NCBI GenBank assembly: GCA_963971305.1 | Contig: OZ020314.1 | Span: forward strand, 682,001-746,000 | Reading direction: 5' to 3' | Source of the DNA: Arcuatula senhousia | Lineage: Eukaryota > Mollusca > Bivalvia > Mytilida > Mytilidae | DNA: 64,000 nucleotides | Part shown: positions 47,201-55,180 of the stretch, piece after piece | How positions within the stretch are numbered: the stretch's first letter is position 1 | Layout: every line of letters begins with the position of its first letter | The notes under the pieces: generated by a model | Database searches by the model: none | Seen by the model: only the letters and a program-made list of their open reading frames with translations | Told to the model about the DNA's origin: nothing | Translations under genes and position numbers: made by a program

Positions 47201-47888
47201 AAGGGACGGTCCTACAACATTTATCCTGTAACATTTTTGTAGATCTCTATGTGCTTAACAATATGCAATTTAAATTTCTCAAATAGTAATTAAGCTGAAA
47301 AAATGTAAAATTTGGAAAAAATGAGGAAAAAAGGCAATAACTCCTACATGGGTAGTTGGATCTTCTTCAAAATTGCATGGCAGACAGATCTTGAGGTGCT
47401 CATCACTTTTATTTTTATGCCAGATTTTTTCTATTTGTGATGGATTTTGAGTTATACATGTATGCAAGGATGTCAAAAAAAGTGCAGAAAAATAAAGTGT
47501 GACGGATGGAATAAAAAACAGATTTAATCCCTTTGTTCTATTTTCAACCATGGCAGCCATGTTTTTGTGTCAATCGAAAATCCAAATTACAGTTTTAACA
47601 CTAAATACTTGCAAATTTAAATATGTCCGGAAGACATCATGGACATAATGATGCCTCATCTTGCAACATTTGGGATAAACGGTGGAACATAACCCTTCAT
47701 ACTTTCGTAGACATGGGGCATAAAAATCATATGCCAGTTGAACATTTTGATCTAAACTCTATAGAATATAAAATGAAATAGTATTATTTACCTGAGGTAT
47801 TTGTACCAACACTGAGGACTCTGGATTGTTTTGATGAAAGACTATCGTCATTTTCTGCCGATGATTTCCTTTTATGATCTGTTGCCAT
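29951..47888 (-). CDS. Ig-Ig-HEPN-coiled coil-STAND NTPase-ankyrin gene, seven coding exons, in-frame TAA in last exon
   Basis: Exons 47888-47792, 46577-46287, 44869-44579, 44051-43842, 43176-42938, 35356-35119 and 32241-29951 all have GT..AG borders and matching phases (1,1,1,1,0,1), totalling 3657 nt (1218 residues plus stop). Domains: disordered N-terminus 1-32; Ig 33-129 and 130-226; DZIP3-like HEPN 227-376 with RNLLAH at 351-356; coiled coil 377-455; P-loop NTPase from ~456 (GGPGAGKT 496-503, VFVLDD 540-545, TSR 580-582); helical STAND region; ~eight ankyrin repeats. No signal peptide or membrane segment is evident, so a cytosolic protein is likely. By analogy with STAND/NLR proteins the ankyrins would sense, the NTPase switch and HEPN or Ig act or recruit. 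TAA at codon 584 would truncate it. Related proteins appear multigenic in bivalves. Confidence 0.82.
30100..30520 (-). repeat. DNA-level tandem repeats encoding ankyrin units
   Basis: Five consecutive ankyrin units of 99-102 bp share near-identical nucleotides (CACATCCCCACCATGGTTAA recurs in each), far more alike than ankyrin folding requires. This points to recent unit duplication or gene conversion. Confidence 0.85.
31856..31858 (-). other. In-frame TAA stop in the STAND gene
   Basis: Codon 584 of the spliced model. The sequence on - reads AGA ACA TAA GTG TAT AAT CAG, with an open frame on both sides and no splice-site pair that would remove it. Confidence 0.9.
32970..34045. repeat. 38-bp minisatellite, about 28 copies
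   Basis: Unit ACAGGTAAAACTATGGAATC plus ACAGAACTACAGACGGAC. Units are contiguous and over 95% alike, with a few variable sites (GAACTA/TAACTA/AAACTA; ACGGAC/ACAGAC). On + each unit contains CAGGTAAAA, a donor-like word, but the host gene is on -. Confidence 0.92.
34676..34948. mobile_element. MITE with TA duplication, TTAACGTTAA-rich
   Basis: Ends CACAGGCA and TGCCTGTG are flanked by TA on each side (34674-34675, 34949-34950). Subterminal TTAACGTTAAATTA is inverted at the other end. The interior is built of AACGTTAA-like palindromic words. TA duplication suggests a Tc1/mariner-type relative. Confidence 0.7.
35119..35356 (-). CDS. Exon 6: coiled coil of the STAND gene
   Basis: Acceptor ATCTTCAACAG before 35356 enters in phase 0 (AVERLSKGSL); donor GAG|GTAAGAAT leaves in phase 1. 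It encodes a heptad-like charged helix (DLEHKRLDQDIRSQMVEDIL, QKDQQARIESLEARP) linking HEPN and NTPase. Confidence 0.8.
35400..35762 (+). pseudogene. Penelope-like element 3' fragment in intron 5
   Basis: ISISQISADLG-coding end followed by the family tail (GACAGGAACTGCTTACTCC, GCACCTGAGTTCACTCTAG) to about 35762. Antisense to the host gene. The frame on - at 35653-35390 is only its shadow. Confidence 0.65.
36820..39440. repeat. ~247-bp satellite, about ten copies
   Basis: Units share TGTGTCAAACCTGATGAAAA, TTCATATATTTTACATAAG, TGATCTATATTCCTTTGCG and GTCAGCAATATGTAGTTATG. Starts of the TGTCAAA word fall near 37047, 37296, 37540, 37789, 38038, 38286, 38533, 38784, 39032 and 39278. The first (from ~36820) and last copies are more diverged. 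Confidence 0.88.
39630..40409. mobile_element. Nested GC-rich TIR element (780 bp)
   Basis: About 64-bp inverted ends (39630-39693, 40346-40409) begin GTGTCTGCGCGTCCACGC and contain an internal palindrome around GCGTGGA. They are strikingly GC-rich against AT-rich DNA. No ORF of note and no certain target duplication. Confidence 0.75.
40918..41660. other. Intron stretch without recognised element
   Basis: AT-rich DNA with no supported gene. A segment near 41110-41470 has more complex sequence but no open frame. Confidence 0.4.
41665..41776. ncRNA. Candidate structured RNA or three-way-junction fold
   Basis: Nested complementary segments: CACTGCT (41665-41671) with AGTAGTG (41770-41776, one G-T wobble); GCTTCCC (41679-41685) with GGGAAGC (41747-41753); AAGGTG (41688-41693) with CACCTT (41714-41719); GCTT (41724-41727) with AAGC (41740-41743) around AATTTTTGG, an Sm-site-like word. 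I do not recognise a known RNA family. It is unlike its AT-rich surroundings. Either strand could be the RNA strand. Confidence 0.35.
41981..42577. mobile_element. Long foldback MITE with 5-bp target duplication
   Basis: Ends CAGTCAGGGG and CCCCTGACTG are flanked by CTAGA on both sides (41976-41980, 42578-42582). Inverted similarity extends about 150 bp strongly and nearly to the centre weakly (TTTGCGCAGTGACTTAATTG occurs in both arms). A single arm of the family lies at about 51690-52030. Confidence 0.85.
42938..43176 (-). CDS. Exon 5: HEPN domain second half with R-N-x3-H motif
   Basis: Acceptor ATTATGTTTTGTAG, donor CAG|GTAAGTAAC (strong). It encodes FDFSLLYKLIRN, ARGWGFPPHAN, DEDDVEHIRKYRNLLAH. 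RNLLAH (codons at 43015-42998) matches the R-phi-x3-H catalytic signature of HEPN ribonucleases. GWGxPP and the surrounding pattern fit the DZIP3-like HEPN family. Confidence 0.88.
43600..43775. repeat. Dispersed bivalve repeat end with GGAC/GGAT microsatellite
   Basis: CATGTAGTTGCTGAGAAA, then GGACGGACGGATGGATGGAC, then AATTTTGTTTGCGGGGAATA. The first part also occurs near 61050 downstream of a tRNA-like head, so this is probably the tail of the same SINE-like family. Confidence 0.5.
43842..44051 (-). CDS. Exon 4: HEPN domain first half
   Basis: Acceptor CTTTTATTTTAG, donor CCCAG|GTAAATA; 210 bp, phase 1 to 1. Encodes SEETNYLRIYLLCLNIGTDS, VRHYFDSHVPPGSL and KDQLNLLFP, the standard beginning of DZIP3-like HEPN domains. 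Confidence 0.88.
44579..44869 (-). CDS. Exon 3: second Ig domain
   Basis: 291 bp, phase 1-1, borders TTTTCAG/ and /GTAGGT. Ig V/I-set pattern: Cys in LTCTF, Trp in VLWTRY, DSGVYVC. Nearly identical to exon 2. Confidence 0.9.
44985..45200 (-). repeat. Repeat related to 54085-54445, circularly permuted
   Basis: Contains CGCGGGTATAAACGGTTAAT and, further right, CGTTCGAACAAGGAAGCCAA. At 54085-54445 both blocks occur inverted but in the opposite mutual order, which suggests a tandemly arranged unit. Confidence 0.6.
45230..45760. repeat. Dispersed repeat (GGCAATAACTCCTA family)
   Basis: Shares AGGGCAATAACTCC, CAGGTTGATCTTG-like, GAGGTGCTCATCAC-like and GCCGCCATATTTT words with 47150-47600 and 24290-24490. 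No coding content. Confidence 0.6.
45761..46195 (+). pseudogene. Penelope-like element copy E (3' end) in intron 2
   Basis: From about 45795 it matches copy D just downstream of the shared deletion junction (CAGTTTCCTTGGCAGAGC). It then encodes a decayed FGRLHALINKYWISISQMSA and carries the tail AATAACTCCTTACTCTTCCG to about 46195. Antisense to the host gene. Confidence 0.7.
46287..46577 (-). CDS. Exon 2: first Ig domain
   Basis: 291 bp, phase 1-1, acceptor CTTTATTTTTAG, donor GTTG|GTAGGTTT. Ig fold markers: Cys in ILTCTF, Trp in VLWTRY, AEDSGVYVCKL. It differs from exon 3 at only a few codons. Confidence 0.9.
46700..47600. repeat. Intron 1 repeats (GGCCATAACTCC and GGCAATAACTCC families)
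   Basis: A ~215-bp unit (TGGTGTCCTTCC, GAAATCGGTTCAGTAGTTTC, GGGCCATAACTCC) is present about twice at 46725-47080, ending in a GACAGACAGATGGACAGACAGG stretch. The second family follows at 47150-47600. Confidence 0.6.
47792..47888 (-). CDS. Exon 1 (first coding exon) of the STAND gene
   Basis: ATG at 47888-47886 starts MATDHKRKSSAENDDSLSSK; donor CCTCAG|GTAAATA ends in phase 1. A likely acceptor (TCTTTATTGTAG) lies 17 bp upstream at 47905, so an untranslated exon probably precedes. No signal peptide. Confidence 0.75.
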
Positions 47889-48099
47889 TATAACAGGAAA
47901 ATTCCTACAATAAAGATTTGATCTAATTAAAATGCAACAAATAATAAATGTGTTTGCTTCTTGGTTAAATTCATTCAACATAAACATGATAAATGAAAGT
48001 TATACCTATGTCTATTGCCCTGACTAGCTTCTTTCATAACAAATAAAAATCTTCCCAGGCAAGACAAAGATTAAAAAAATAATAAATTATAATCTAATA

Positions 48100-48285
48100 T
48101 TAATAGCAGGCAGGAACCGTTTACTCTTCTGGAGCACACGAGTTCACTCTTGTTACGACTTGAGTTCATGTTGTTGATTTCTATTTGGTTGATTTTGTGT
48201 TTTGTGCTTCCTCGTGCTCTTCTTGTTCATGTTTACCGGTTTTGTCGTCTCCCATGCAGAATTTTGACACACGAATGCCCCATAT
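48100..48285 (+). pseudogene. Penelope-like element 3' tail fragment
   Basis: GGCAGGAACCGTTTACTCTT through TGACACACGAATGCCCC matches the non-coding tail of copies C, D and E. Confidence 0.6.
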
Positions 48286-48289
48286 GACT

Positions 48290-49135
48290 GCAACATGTCT
48301 AACCATGACGTACATTTAAGGCCCAATATTGATAGTCAATTGCTATAGACACATGCAGCCCATGGTGGACATACAATTTTTTTTTTACACATGCAGCCCA
48401 TGGTGGACAAAGTTTTTTTGACATATGTAGCCCATGGTGACCTGACAATTTTTTTTTTACACATGCAGCCCATGGTGGACAAAGTTTTTTTGACACATGC
48501 AGCCTTTGGTGGACAAAGTTTTTTTGACACATGCAGCCTTTGGTGGACTGACAAAGTTTTTGACGCATGCAGCCCATGGTGGATTGACAAAGTTTTTTTT
48601 GACACATGCAGCCAATGATGGACTGACAAAGTTTTTTTGACATATGTAGCCCATGGTGACCTGACAAAGTTTTTTGACACATGCAGCCCATGGTGGATTG
48701 ACAAAGTTTTTTTTGACACATGCAGCCAATGATGGACTGACAAAGTTTTTTTGACATATGTAGCCCATGGTGACCTGACAAAGTTTTTTTGACACATGCA
48801 GCCCATGGTGGACTAACAAAGTTTTTTTTTGACACGTGCAGCCCCTGGTGGACTGACATAGTTTTTTTGACACATGCAGCCCATGGTGGACTAACAAAGT
48901 TTTTTTTTGACACGTGCAGCCCCTGGTGGACTGACATAGTTTTTTTGACACATGCAGCCGATGGCAGACTAACAAAGTTTTTTTTGACACATGCAGCCCA
49001 TGGTGGACTAACAAAGTTTTTTGACACGTGCAGCCCCTGGTGGACTGACAAAGTTTGTTTGACACATGCAGGTGCTGGTGGACAAAGTTTTTTTTTACAC
49101 ATGCAGCCAATTGTTGGACTTACCACATGTACCAC
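48290..49135. repeat. ~38-bp satellite (ACATGCAGCCCATGGTGGAC), about 20 copies
   Basis: Units of ACATGCAGCCCATGGTGGAC plus TGACAAAGTTTTTTTG of 35-40 bp; unit length varies with T-run length. A three-unit block (CATATGTAGCCCATGGTGAC, CATGCAGCCCATGGTGGATT, CATGCAGCCAATGATGGACT) is duplicated at 48560-48660 and 48663-48785. Single copies with the flanking CAACATGTTGAACCCTGTAC occur at 22640-22740 and 49320-49460. The 280-residue frame on - is an artefact. Confidence 0.88.
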
Positions 49136-49460
49136 CCACATTTCACTCTGTCACAAGGAATTCATTTTTTTAAAGCAGATCAAAAATAAATTACAGATCA
49201 ACAAAAATATTACCCCTGGTGACCCCTAACTAAATGATATCTGCTGCCTTTCATTTTTAGCCCCTTTCGGCCCCTAACGGCAATAAGTGTGTCACAACAT
49301 TAAATCTAAAGTTTAATGCCAAGCACAGCATGATACAACTGCAACATGTTGAACCCTGTACATTGGAGGCCCAATATTGATTATCAAATGCTTTGGACAC
49401 ATGTATGCAGCCCATGCTCATGATGCTGGACTCACAAAGCTTTTGATACATAAGCATTCT

Positions 49461-50289
49461 CTGGTGGACTGTATGTTAATTTTAAAACTTTAATAATAAT
49501 GCTAAAAATATGTTTTGAACACCAGAAGAAAGATCATATGACTTCAATTTATTGTTATTCAGTAACATAAACAGTTCATTATTAGCTGCTTATTTTAGTG
49601 ATTAACTATTTATTTCCCGCCAAAACCAGACCCGTTAAGGTTAAGAATTTTCTGATACTTGCTATAATCATGATAATCAACCATCTTCTTGTAACATTAC
49701 AGTTAATAGTTTAAAAAGTAGGGGTTACCCATCAAATAAAAAAGAAAACTGGCATTAAATACACAATATTATTGTATTTGTAATTGGATGTACATCATGA
49801 TTCAATGCATACAATAATGTTTCGCTAAAATGAGTGTTTTTTTTTAACATTGAGCGTTGCCAAATAAAAAAAAATCACAATGTTTTTTTAATTTTTGCCT
49901 AGATCCACATTTATGATTATGCCATTTCCTATATGTTCGAAGACTTTAAATAAACAGACATATTCTAAAATTGTAACTGTAAACTCGCAGGACATTTCCG
50001 ATACAAAAAACTCTTGAGACAATATTTCTGGATAAAATGACAGCGCTTTGGCAAATGGATTTAACAAGCATGACAAGTAAACCTGATTTATTTTTCGAAA
50101 CCGAATCTAACTCTTATACCCTCGCTCCACTTGAAAAGTTGGTGATATACATTGTATGAATTTATTTAAATCTATATAGCATAAAATTTTACACTTATAT
50201 AGTAATCATGGTAATAGGGATGTCATGATCAGTCTGTGTGTCCAGACCGTTAACTCTTCATGTCTTAGGCCAAACAAAAAAGTATGTGT
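49461..50289. other. Non-coding stretch
   Basis: AT-rich, no supported gene or element boundary. Confidence 0.4.
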
Positions 50290-50470
50290 GTTTACTGTCA
50301 CATGCTGAAAAAAATTAGGGTCGGTAGGTAGGAAAATAATTTTTTTATAATCTTTTTTAACTTGAGTCTATGGGGGCAGCTTTATGACTTTAACAGTGCT
50401 TAATGGAAAATGCTAAAAAAAAACTTTTGGGTAGGGGTTATAAATAAGGTTAGGTCGGGTGACAGTAAAC
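50290..50470. mobile_element. Short TIR element (181 bp)
   Basis: Perfect 12-bp ends GTTTACTGTCAC and GTGACAGTAAAC, followed by related TAGGGTCGG and TTAGGTCGG words. No certain target duplication. Confidence 0.5.
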
Positions 50471-50624
50471 TCGTCTACTTTTTTTTCTGCCTTATCCGCC
50501 ACTCCTCAAAATTTCAGCAATGATCTTTCATAGAATTTTCAAACAATTTTTGTGATATAATATTAGATACATTCATGTATGTCCATCTTCGTTTGATTTT
50601 TTTAGGGGGGGGGCATGGGGGAGG

Positions 50625-51135
50625 GTAGCTACAATAATGTAGCTCCTTTGACATCTTTGATTGGGCGGAGCTACAATTAGGGCCCATTACTCGTAATGGA
50701 GCAAATCGAATTTCTTTCTCCAAACCAAACAAAGCTTCAAGATGGTTCGAAAATACCAATAACACTCTGAATAACATTGAGTTAATAAAAAAAATCGTCG
50801 AAAGTCACAGGTAAATATTAATTTTTTAGAAAACCAACGTTTTCAAAATTCTGATTCTGAACTTCATTATGAAGTTCAGGATCAAGATCCTTCAATAAAT
50901 GATATATGGTGTATTTTTATGAATTTCTTTTAAACTGCGCTAAATGTCCGAAAATTTAAACTGAATTCGTCATAAATATACTATAAGCGATATTTGAATA
51001 CCAAGTTTGACGTCAAATTGATTGAATTGCACCAGGTGTGATTTCGCTTTCGGCGTTGCTCCGTTATGAGCAATGGGTCCGCATTGTAGCTCCGCCCAAT
51101 AAAAGATGTCAAAGGAGCTACATTATTGTAGCTAG
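50625..51135. mobile_element. MITE with ~80-bp TIRs and 8-bp target duplication
   Basis: Ends TAGCTACAATAATGTAGCTC and its inverse, with GGGCGGAGCTACAAT and GGGCCCATTAC/GGACCCATTGC further in. GGGGGAGG flanks both sides (50617-50624, 51136-51143). An 8-bp duplication fits hAT- or P-like non-autonomous elements. Confidence 0.75.
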
Positions 51136-51689
51136 GGGGGAGGATTTGTCGTACTTACATGTATTTGTTATGTTTGTTAGCTACGAGTCAAAGTTTTTCT
51201 AGTTTAGTGAAATATGTTTGATTATGATTACAACGAAGTGCACTGAGGGTTACTTTCAGTTATCGTATTAATTAAACCCAATGACAATCAGTGACAATAA
51301 ACATTTTTATTCCAAAAAATGGATATGACATTAACTTTCTCTTGAATAACACTTGATATACAAGACTAAAAATAACTTCCTTTTTCATATCTGATGGATT
51401 AAATATGAGAAAAAACTAAGTTTATAATCTTTCTGTTTTATTCATATTATTATAATATAACTGTTATAAAGGTTATTGCAAACACAATGCTTATAAAATC
51501 AACAAATATGATGTTATCATATAAATATTACATATATATACAATAAGTATACACATGCCATGACATACATATTAATTGTCAGGTTAAACATGTATTGTAT
51601 TCTTTATATGTCACTTTATATAGGCCTTAACCATCTATTGTAGTTGAGTTTGAGATAATAAAATTATTCTTATTCTTATTCTATACAGT
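51136..51689. other. Non-coding stretch
   Basis: AT-rich; nothing recognised. Confidence 0.4.
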
Positions 51690-52030
51690 CAACATGGTCA
51701 AGGGCATAACTTAAATAAGTTATTACAGAAAATAATAGTCATGTGCTATTAGAGGTGGTTTTTTGAGTTGTCTTCTCTTGATTATGTATGATTTTCTTAT
51801 TCTGTTATTACATATGGTTGTTAATTTTTGAACCAATCATTCCATTTTATGCCTGAATTAGCCTCTTAGAATCTCTCTACATCTTTGCGCAGTGACTTAA
51901 TTGATAGAATTAACCAATTGTTTCTCAATTTATTAACCACATTTACAATGGATCATACCAAATCAAGGACATAGGTTTGAAGTGTTCACTGTTATCTGTA
52001 ATAACTCGTTTTAATAAAGATAATAAGAGT
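51690..52030. mobile_element. Single arm of the 41981-type foldback MITE
   Basis: Matches the right arm of the element at 42240-42577 inverted (AAGTTATTACAGAAAATAAT, TTTGCGCAGTGACTTAATTG, AACCACATTTACAATG). The terminal CAGTCAGGGG is degraded to GTCAAGGG and the other arm is absent. Confidence 0.7.
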
Positions 52031-52081
52031 TCGAATTATAGCGGTCAAGATTTTCTCTGTTCCTTTTCAAAGCTTTAATAT

Positions 52082-52350
52082 TAGGGACGGACCATTTTAC
52101 TTGAAAGGGGGTTTTGGTAAAAAAAAAATATTTATTTTTTCGAAGGTGTCGCGACAGAATATTTTTTCATTATTTTATATGGCAGAAATCCTTCTTCATA
52201 ATACCTTTTTTTCTTACCCTTTGCTGCCAAATATTGTTTTCATCAAAAATAATAAATAAATAAATAAATAAATAAATAAAATAAATAGGTCTGAATATTT
52301 TTTTAGGAAAAAACCAAGCCCCCCTCAAGTTAAATGGTCGGTCCTTTAGC
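52082..52350. mobile_element. MITE of the GGACGGACCATTT family
   Basis: Ends GGGACGGACCATTTTACTTG and the inverse CAAGTTAAATGGTCGGTCC, with an interior AATA microsatellite. Related ends occur at about 56200-56295 (partial) and 62921-63199. Confidence 0.65.
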
Positions 52351-52561
52351 ATAGTTATGTGAAAAGATGATTATTATTTGTAAAAGAGATATTTATGATG
52401 TAATGGAGACGTTTTACAAAAGACAACTTGGAGTAACCGTGCAATTTTTTTGCCACATTTTGATGGTAAAAACCCAATGATTCCGATTTTTTTCAACCTT
52501 ACATGTAGCATTATCTTGCTTGAATTACACTTGACTTTTAACCTTATTTCTGCTATTATTA

Positions 52562-54090
52562 GGTTACTTATTGTTGTACCTGCAGACAAAGCACCAAATA
52601 ACATCATTTTTGTGTGCAAGAGACACTATATTGACTTTTTGACAGCTGAATTGGGGGTTGGTTGTACCAGCAACAGCACCACATACAAGGCTACAACACT
52701 GTCTAAGGAAGAAATCATTGACAATCACAAATCTGTCATTTCCTCCTTCGGCCTTACTGTTGGTGGCAGTAATGATGACATTCCATCCCTGTATTGGATT
52801 CCCAAATTACATAAAAATCCATACAAACAGTGCTTTATTGCAGGGTCATCCAAATGTACAACTAAACCTCTTTCAGTTTTGTTGACTTCAATACTTACGG
52901 CAGTAAAATCCGGCCTCCAGAAATATTACGATTGTTGTTATTATAGAAATGGTGTCAATCAAATGTGGATCCTGAAGAATTCGAAAGAACTCATGGAGAT
53001 TCTTAACTCTAAATCAGTTTCATCTTGTAACAGCATCAAAACATTCGATTTCTCTACACTTTACACTTCTATTCCACATGAACAACTGAAATCGCGATTG
53101 GCACAGCTGATTAAACGCAGCTTTTTCAAAAAGAATGGAAAACGCAGGTACAAATTTCTTGTAGTCGATTATACCAAGACTTACTTTGTCATTAATGAGT
53201 CTAAGAAAAAGAACAAATTTACAGAATACCATATAATCGACATGCTCAACTTTCTTATTGACAACATATTTGTTCAGTTTGGTGGACGTGTTTTTTCAGC
53301 AAACAATAGGGATTCCAATGTGCACTAATTGTGCACCTTTGCTTGCTGATTTGTTTCTTCATTCATATGAAGCAGACTTCTTGCAATCTCTTCTAGACAA
53401 AAAAGACCGTAGACTAGCTCTCTCTTTCAACCTCACGTTCCGTTATATTGATGATGTCCTTTCACTAAACAATTCTCGATTTGGTGACATTCTCCATCTC
53501 ATATATCCACAGGAGCTTGAGATAAAGGACACAACGGATTCTAGGAAGTCTGCTTCATATTTAGATCTACATCTCGAAATTGACTCTCAAGGAAGACTTT
53601 CAACAAGGCTCTATGACAAACGTGATGACTTCAACTTTCCTTAGCAGAGCGACACGTCTGACACAAAAATTGCTCACTCAGGATTATGTTGCTCCTCGAT
53701 TGCTGTCTTCACTCAAGAAATTTTACGGAAGACATCATGCACTTGTAGACAAATATGGGATTTCGATCTCTCAGATGAGTGCAGATGTTGGTTTGTCATA
53801 GGGTGTTGATTTGTCTTCCTTTACATGATTTGACACGCTGCATGGACTATTGGCAACGCGACGGGTGTGCTATAGCAAGCAGGAACTGCTTACTCTTCCG
53901 GAGCACCTGAGTTCACTCTTGTTTCGACTGGAGTTCGCGTTGTTGATTGATATTCAGTTGTTTTGTGTTTCCATGTTTACATGTTGTCTGTGTTTGTCCT
54001 GTTCTTGTTGGTGTTTACTGGTTTTGTCTCTGCTCTTTCGGACTTTTGACATTCGGATACCCCATTGGTACCTCTGCTTCTTTTACTCCT
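52562..54090 (+). pseudogene. Penelope-like element copy D (5' truncated, frameshift, internal deletion)
   Basis: Reads IVVPADKAPNNIIFVCKRHY, LYWIPKLHKNPYKQ, FDFSTLYTSIPHEQL and FLIDNIFVQFGG, then a frameshift near 53285, then IGIPMCTNCAPLLADLF (usual Gly replaced by Cys in the MGT motif), FRYIDDVLS and YLDLHLEID. After YDKRDDFNF the frame meets TAG. Sequence that should encode about 40 residues is missing and the text resumes with FLSRATRLTQKLL, ending SISQMSADVG. The tail (GCAGGAACTGCTTACTCTTC, GGAGCACCTGAGTTC) runs to about 54090. The 5' boundary is abrupt. Confidence 0.8.
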
Positions 54091-54445
54091 TGAAATATCG
54101 ATATATAGCATATCCAAATTAACCGTTTATACCCGCGTTTTGGTATTTGTAATTTTGAAACCACTGGGCGATAACCGCTGCTGGTGGACCAGAGGTCCCC
54201 GAGGGTAATCACAAGCCTGGTCGTCAGACTTGTCTGACACGATTTACCATAAAATTTCTAATATTTTTGTTGCTGAAATTTCCGATTTTTAAATTCTAAA
54301 TTGTTTAAAACACCAGGTTTCTTTCCTTGTAATGCACATGGTCGATATTCTCGGTGCTGGATTTGGCTTTCTTGTTCGAACGTTTTGGTTTTGAGTACTT
54401 TTCGTTTTCAACAGTTTGGATTTGACCTTCCAATCACTATGAACC
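54085..54445 (+). repeat. Repeat related to 44985-45200, circularly permuted
   Basis: TTACTCCTTGAAATATCGAT to GTATTTGTAATTTT, then a spacer with GGACCAGAGGTCCCCGAGGG, then TCGATATTCTCGGTGCTGG to TTTGACCTTCCAA. Confidence 0.6.
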
Positions 54446-54553
54446 AAAACCATTACTGTCTATACCAGACACAGTCATTTTTTTACTGCCTTACACTGCT
54501 ATTTACTGTGAAACTACTGCCAAACAACAGTGAATTACCATTATCACCCTATA

Positions 54554-55180
54554 CAATCAAGGACAGTTTGTGACAGTGATTACCTTCCGCCTATAATGCA
54601 CTGTCCTGCATTGGCCTGCACTGTCCGACATTGGTACAGTTTCTCATAGATCGTGACATACTTTACCTGGATTGTTAATCACTGTCCTAAATTGTTACAA
54701 TTTTGGGCAGTAGTTAACAATTTTACTTGTATTGTTTATCACTGTCCTGATCCGTAACAATTTTGCACAGCAGTTGACAATTTTTCTTGACCTATTATGC
54801 ACTGTCCACCATTGCCATAGTAAAAGGCAGTACTTGACAAGATATCCACTAACTGTAATGCACTGTTGTGAATTGCTGCAGGAAATATTAGGTCATGACA
54901 GATTTGTGTTTTCTGACTTGAACTGTCAAGAACTTAAGCAGGAAATAATAGATGGTAACAATTTATAACGGTCTCTCATTTACTGTCCTTCATTTTGTGA
55001 GTTTTTGGCGAAGACGAGATTATTTTTATTTTCATTTAATTATTATGCTTTAAATGCTTTGTACATAGAATCTTTTATAACCTAGCCCGCCACACCGAAT
55101 GCGCGAGTTCTATGGGGTTTTTATTTTTATTTTCACATATTTTTCTATCAGAATCATAACCACAAATTTATAACTGTCAC
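54554..55180. repeat. Left arm of a long inverted repeat
   Basis: Reverse complement (about 85-90% identical over the first ~450 bp, then patchier) of about 63410-64000. Rich in CACTGTCC and GACAGTG words. 54554 pairs with the last base of the window, so the outer limit is unknown; related words extend left to about 54450. Confidence 0.85.

Noticed and set aside
48299..49141. 280-, 217- and 156-residue frames on - with repeated cysteines (AACVKK, GLHVSKK)
   Set aside because: Produced by the ACATGCAGCCCATGG satellite; three overlapping frames are equally open, so there is no single protein.
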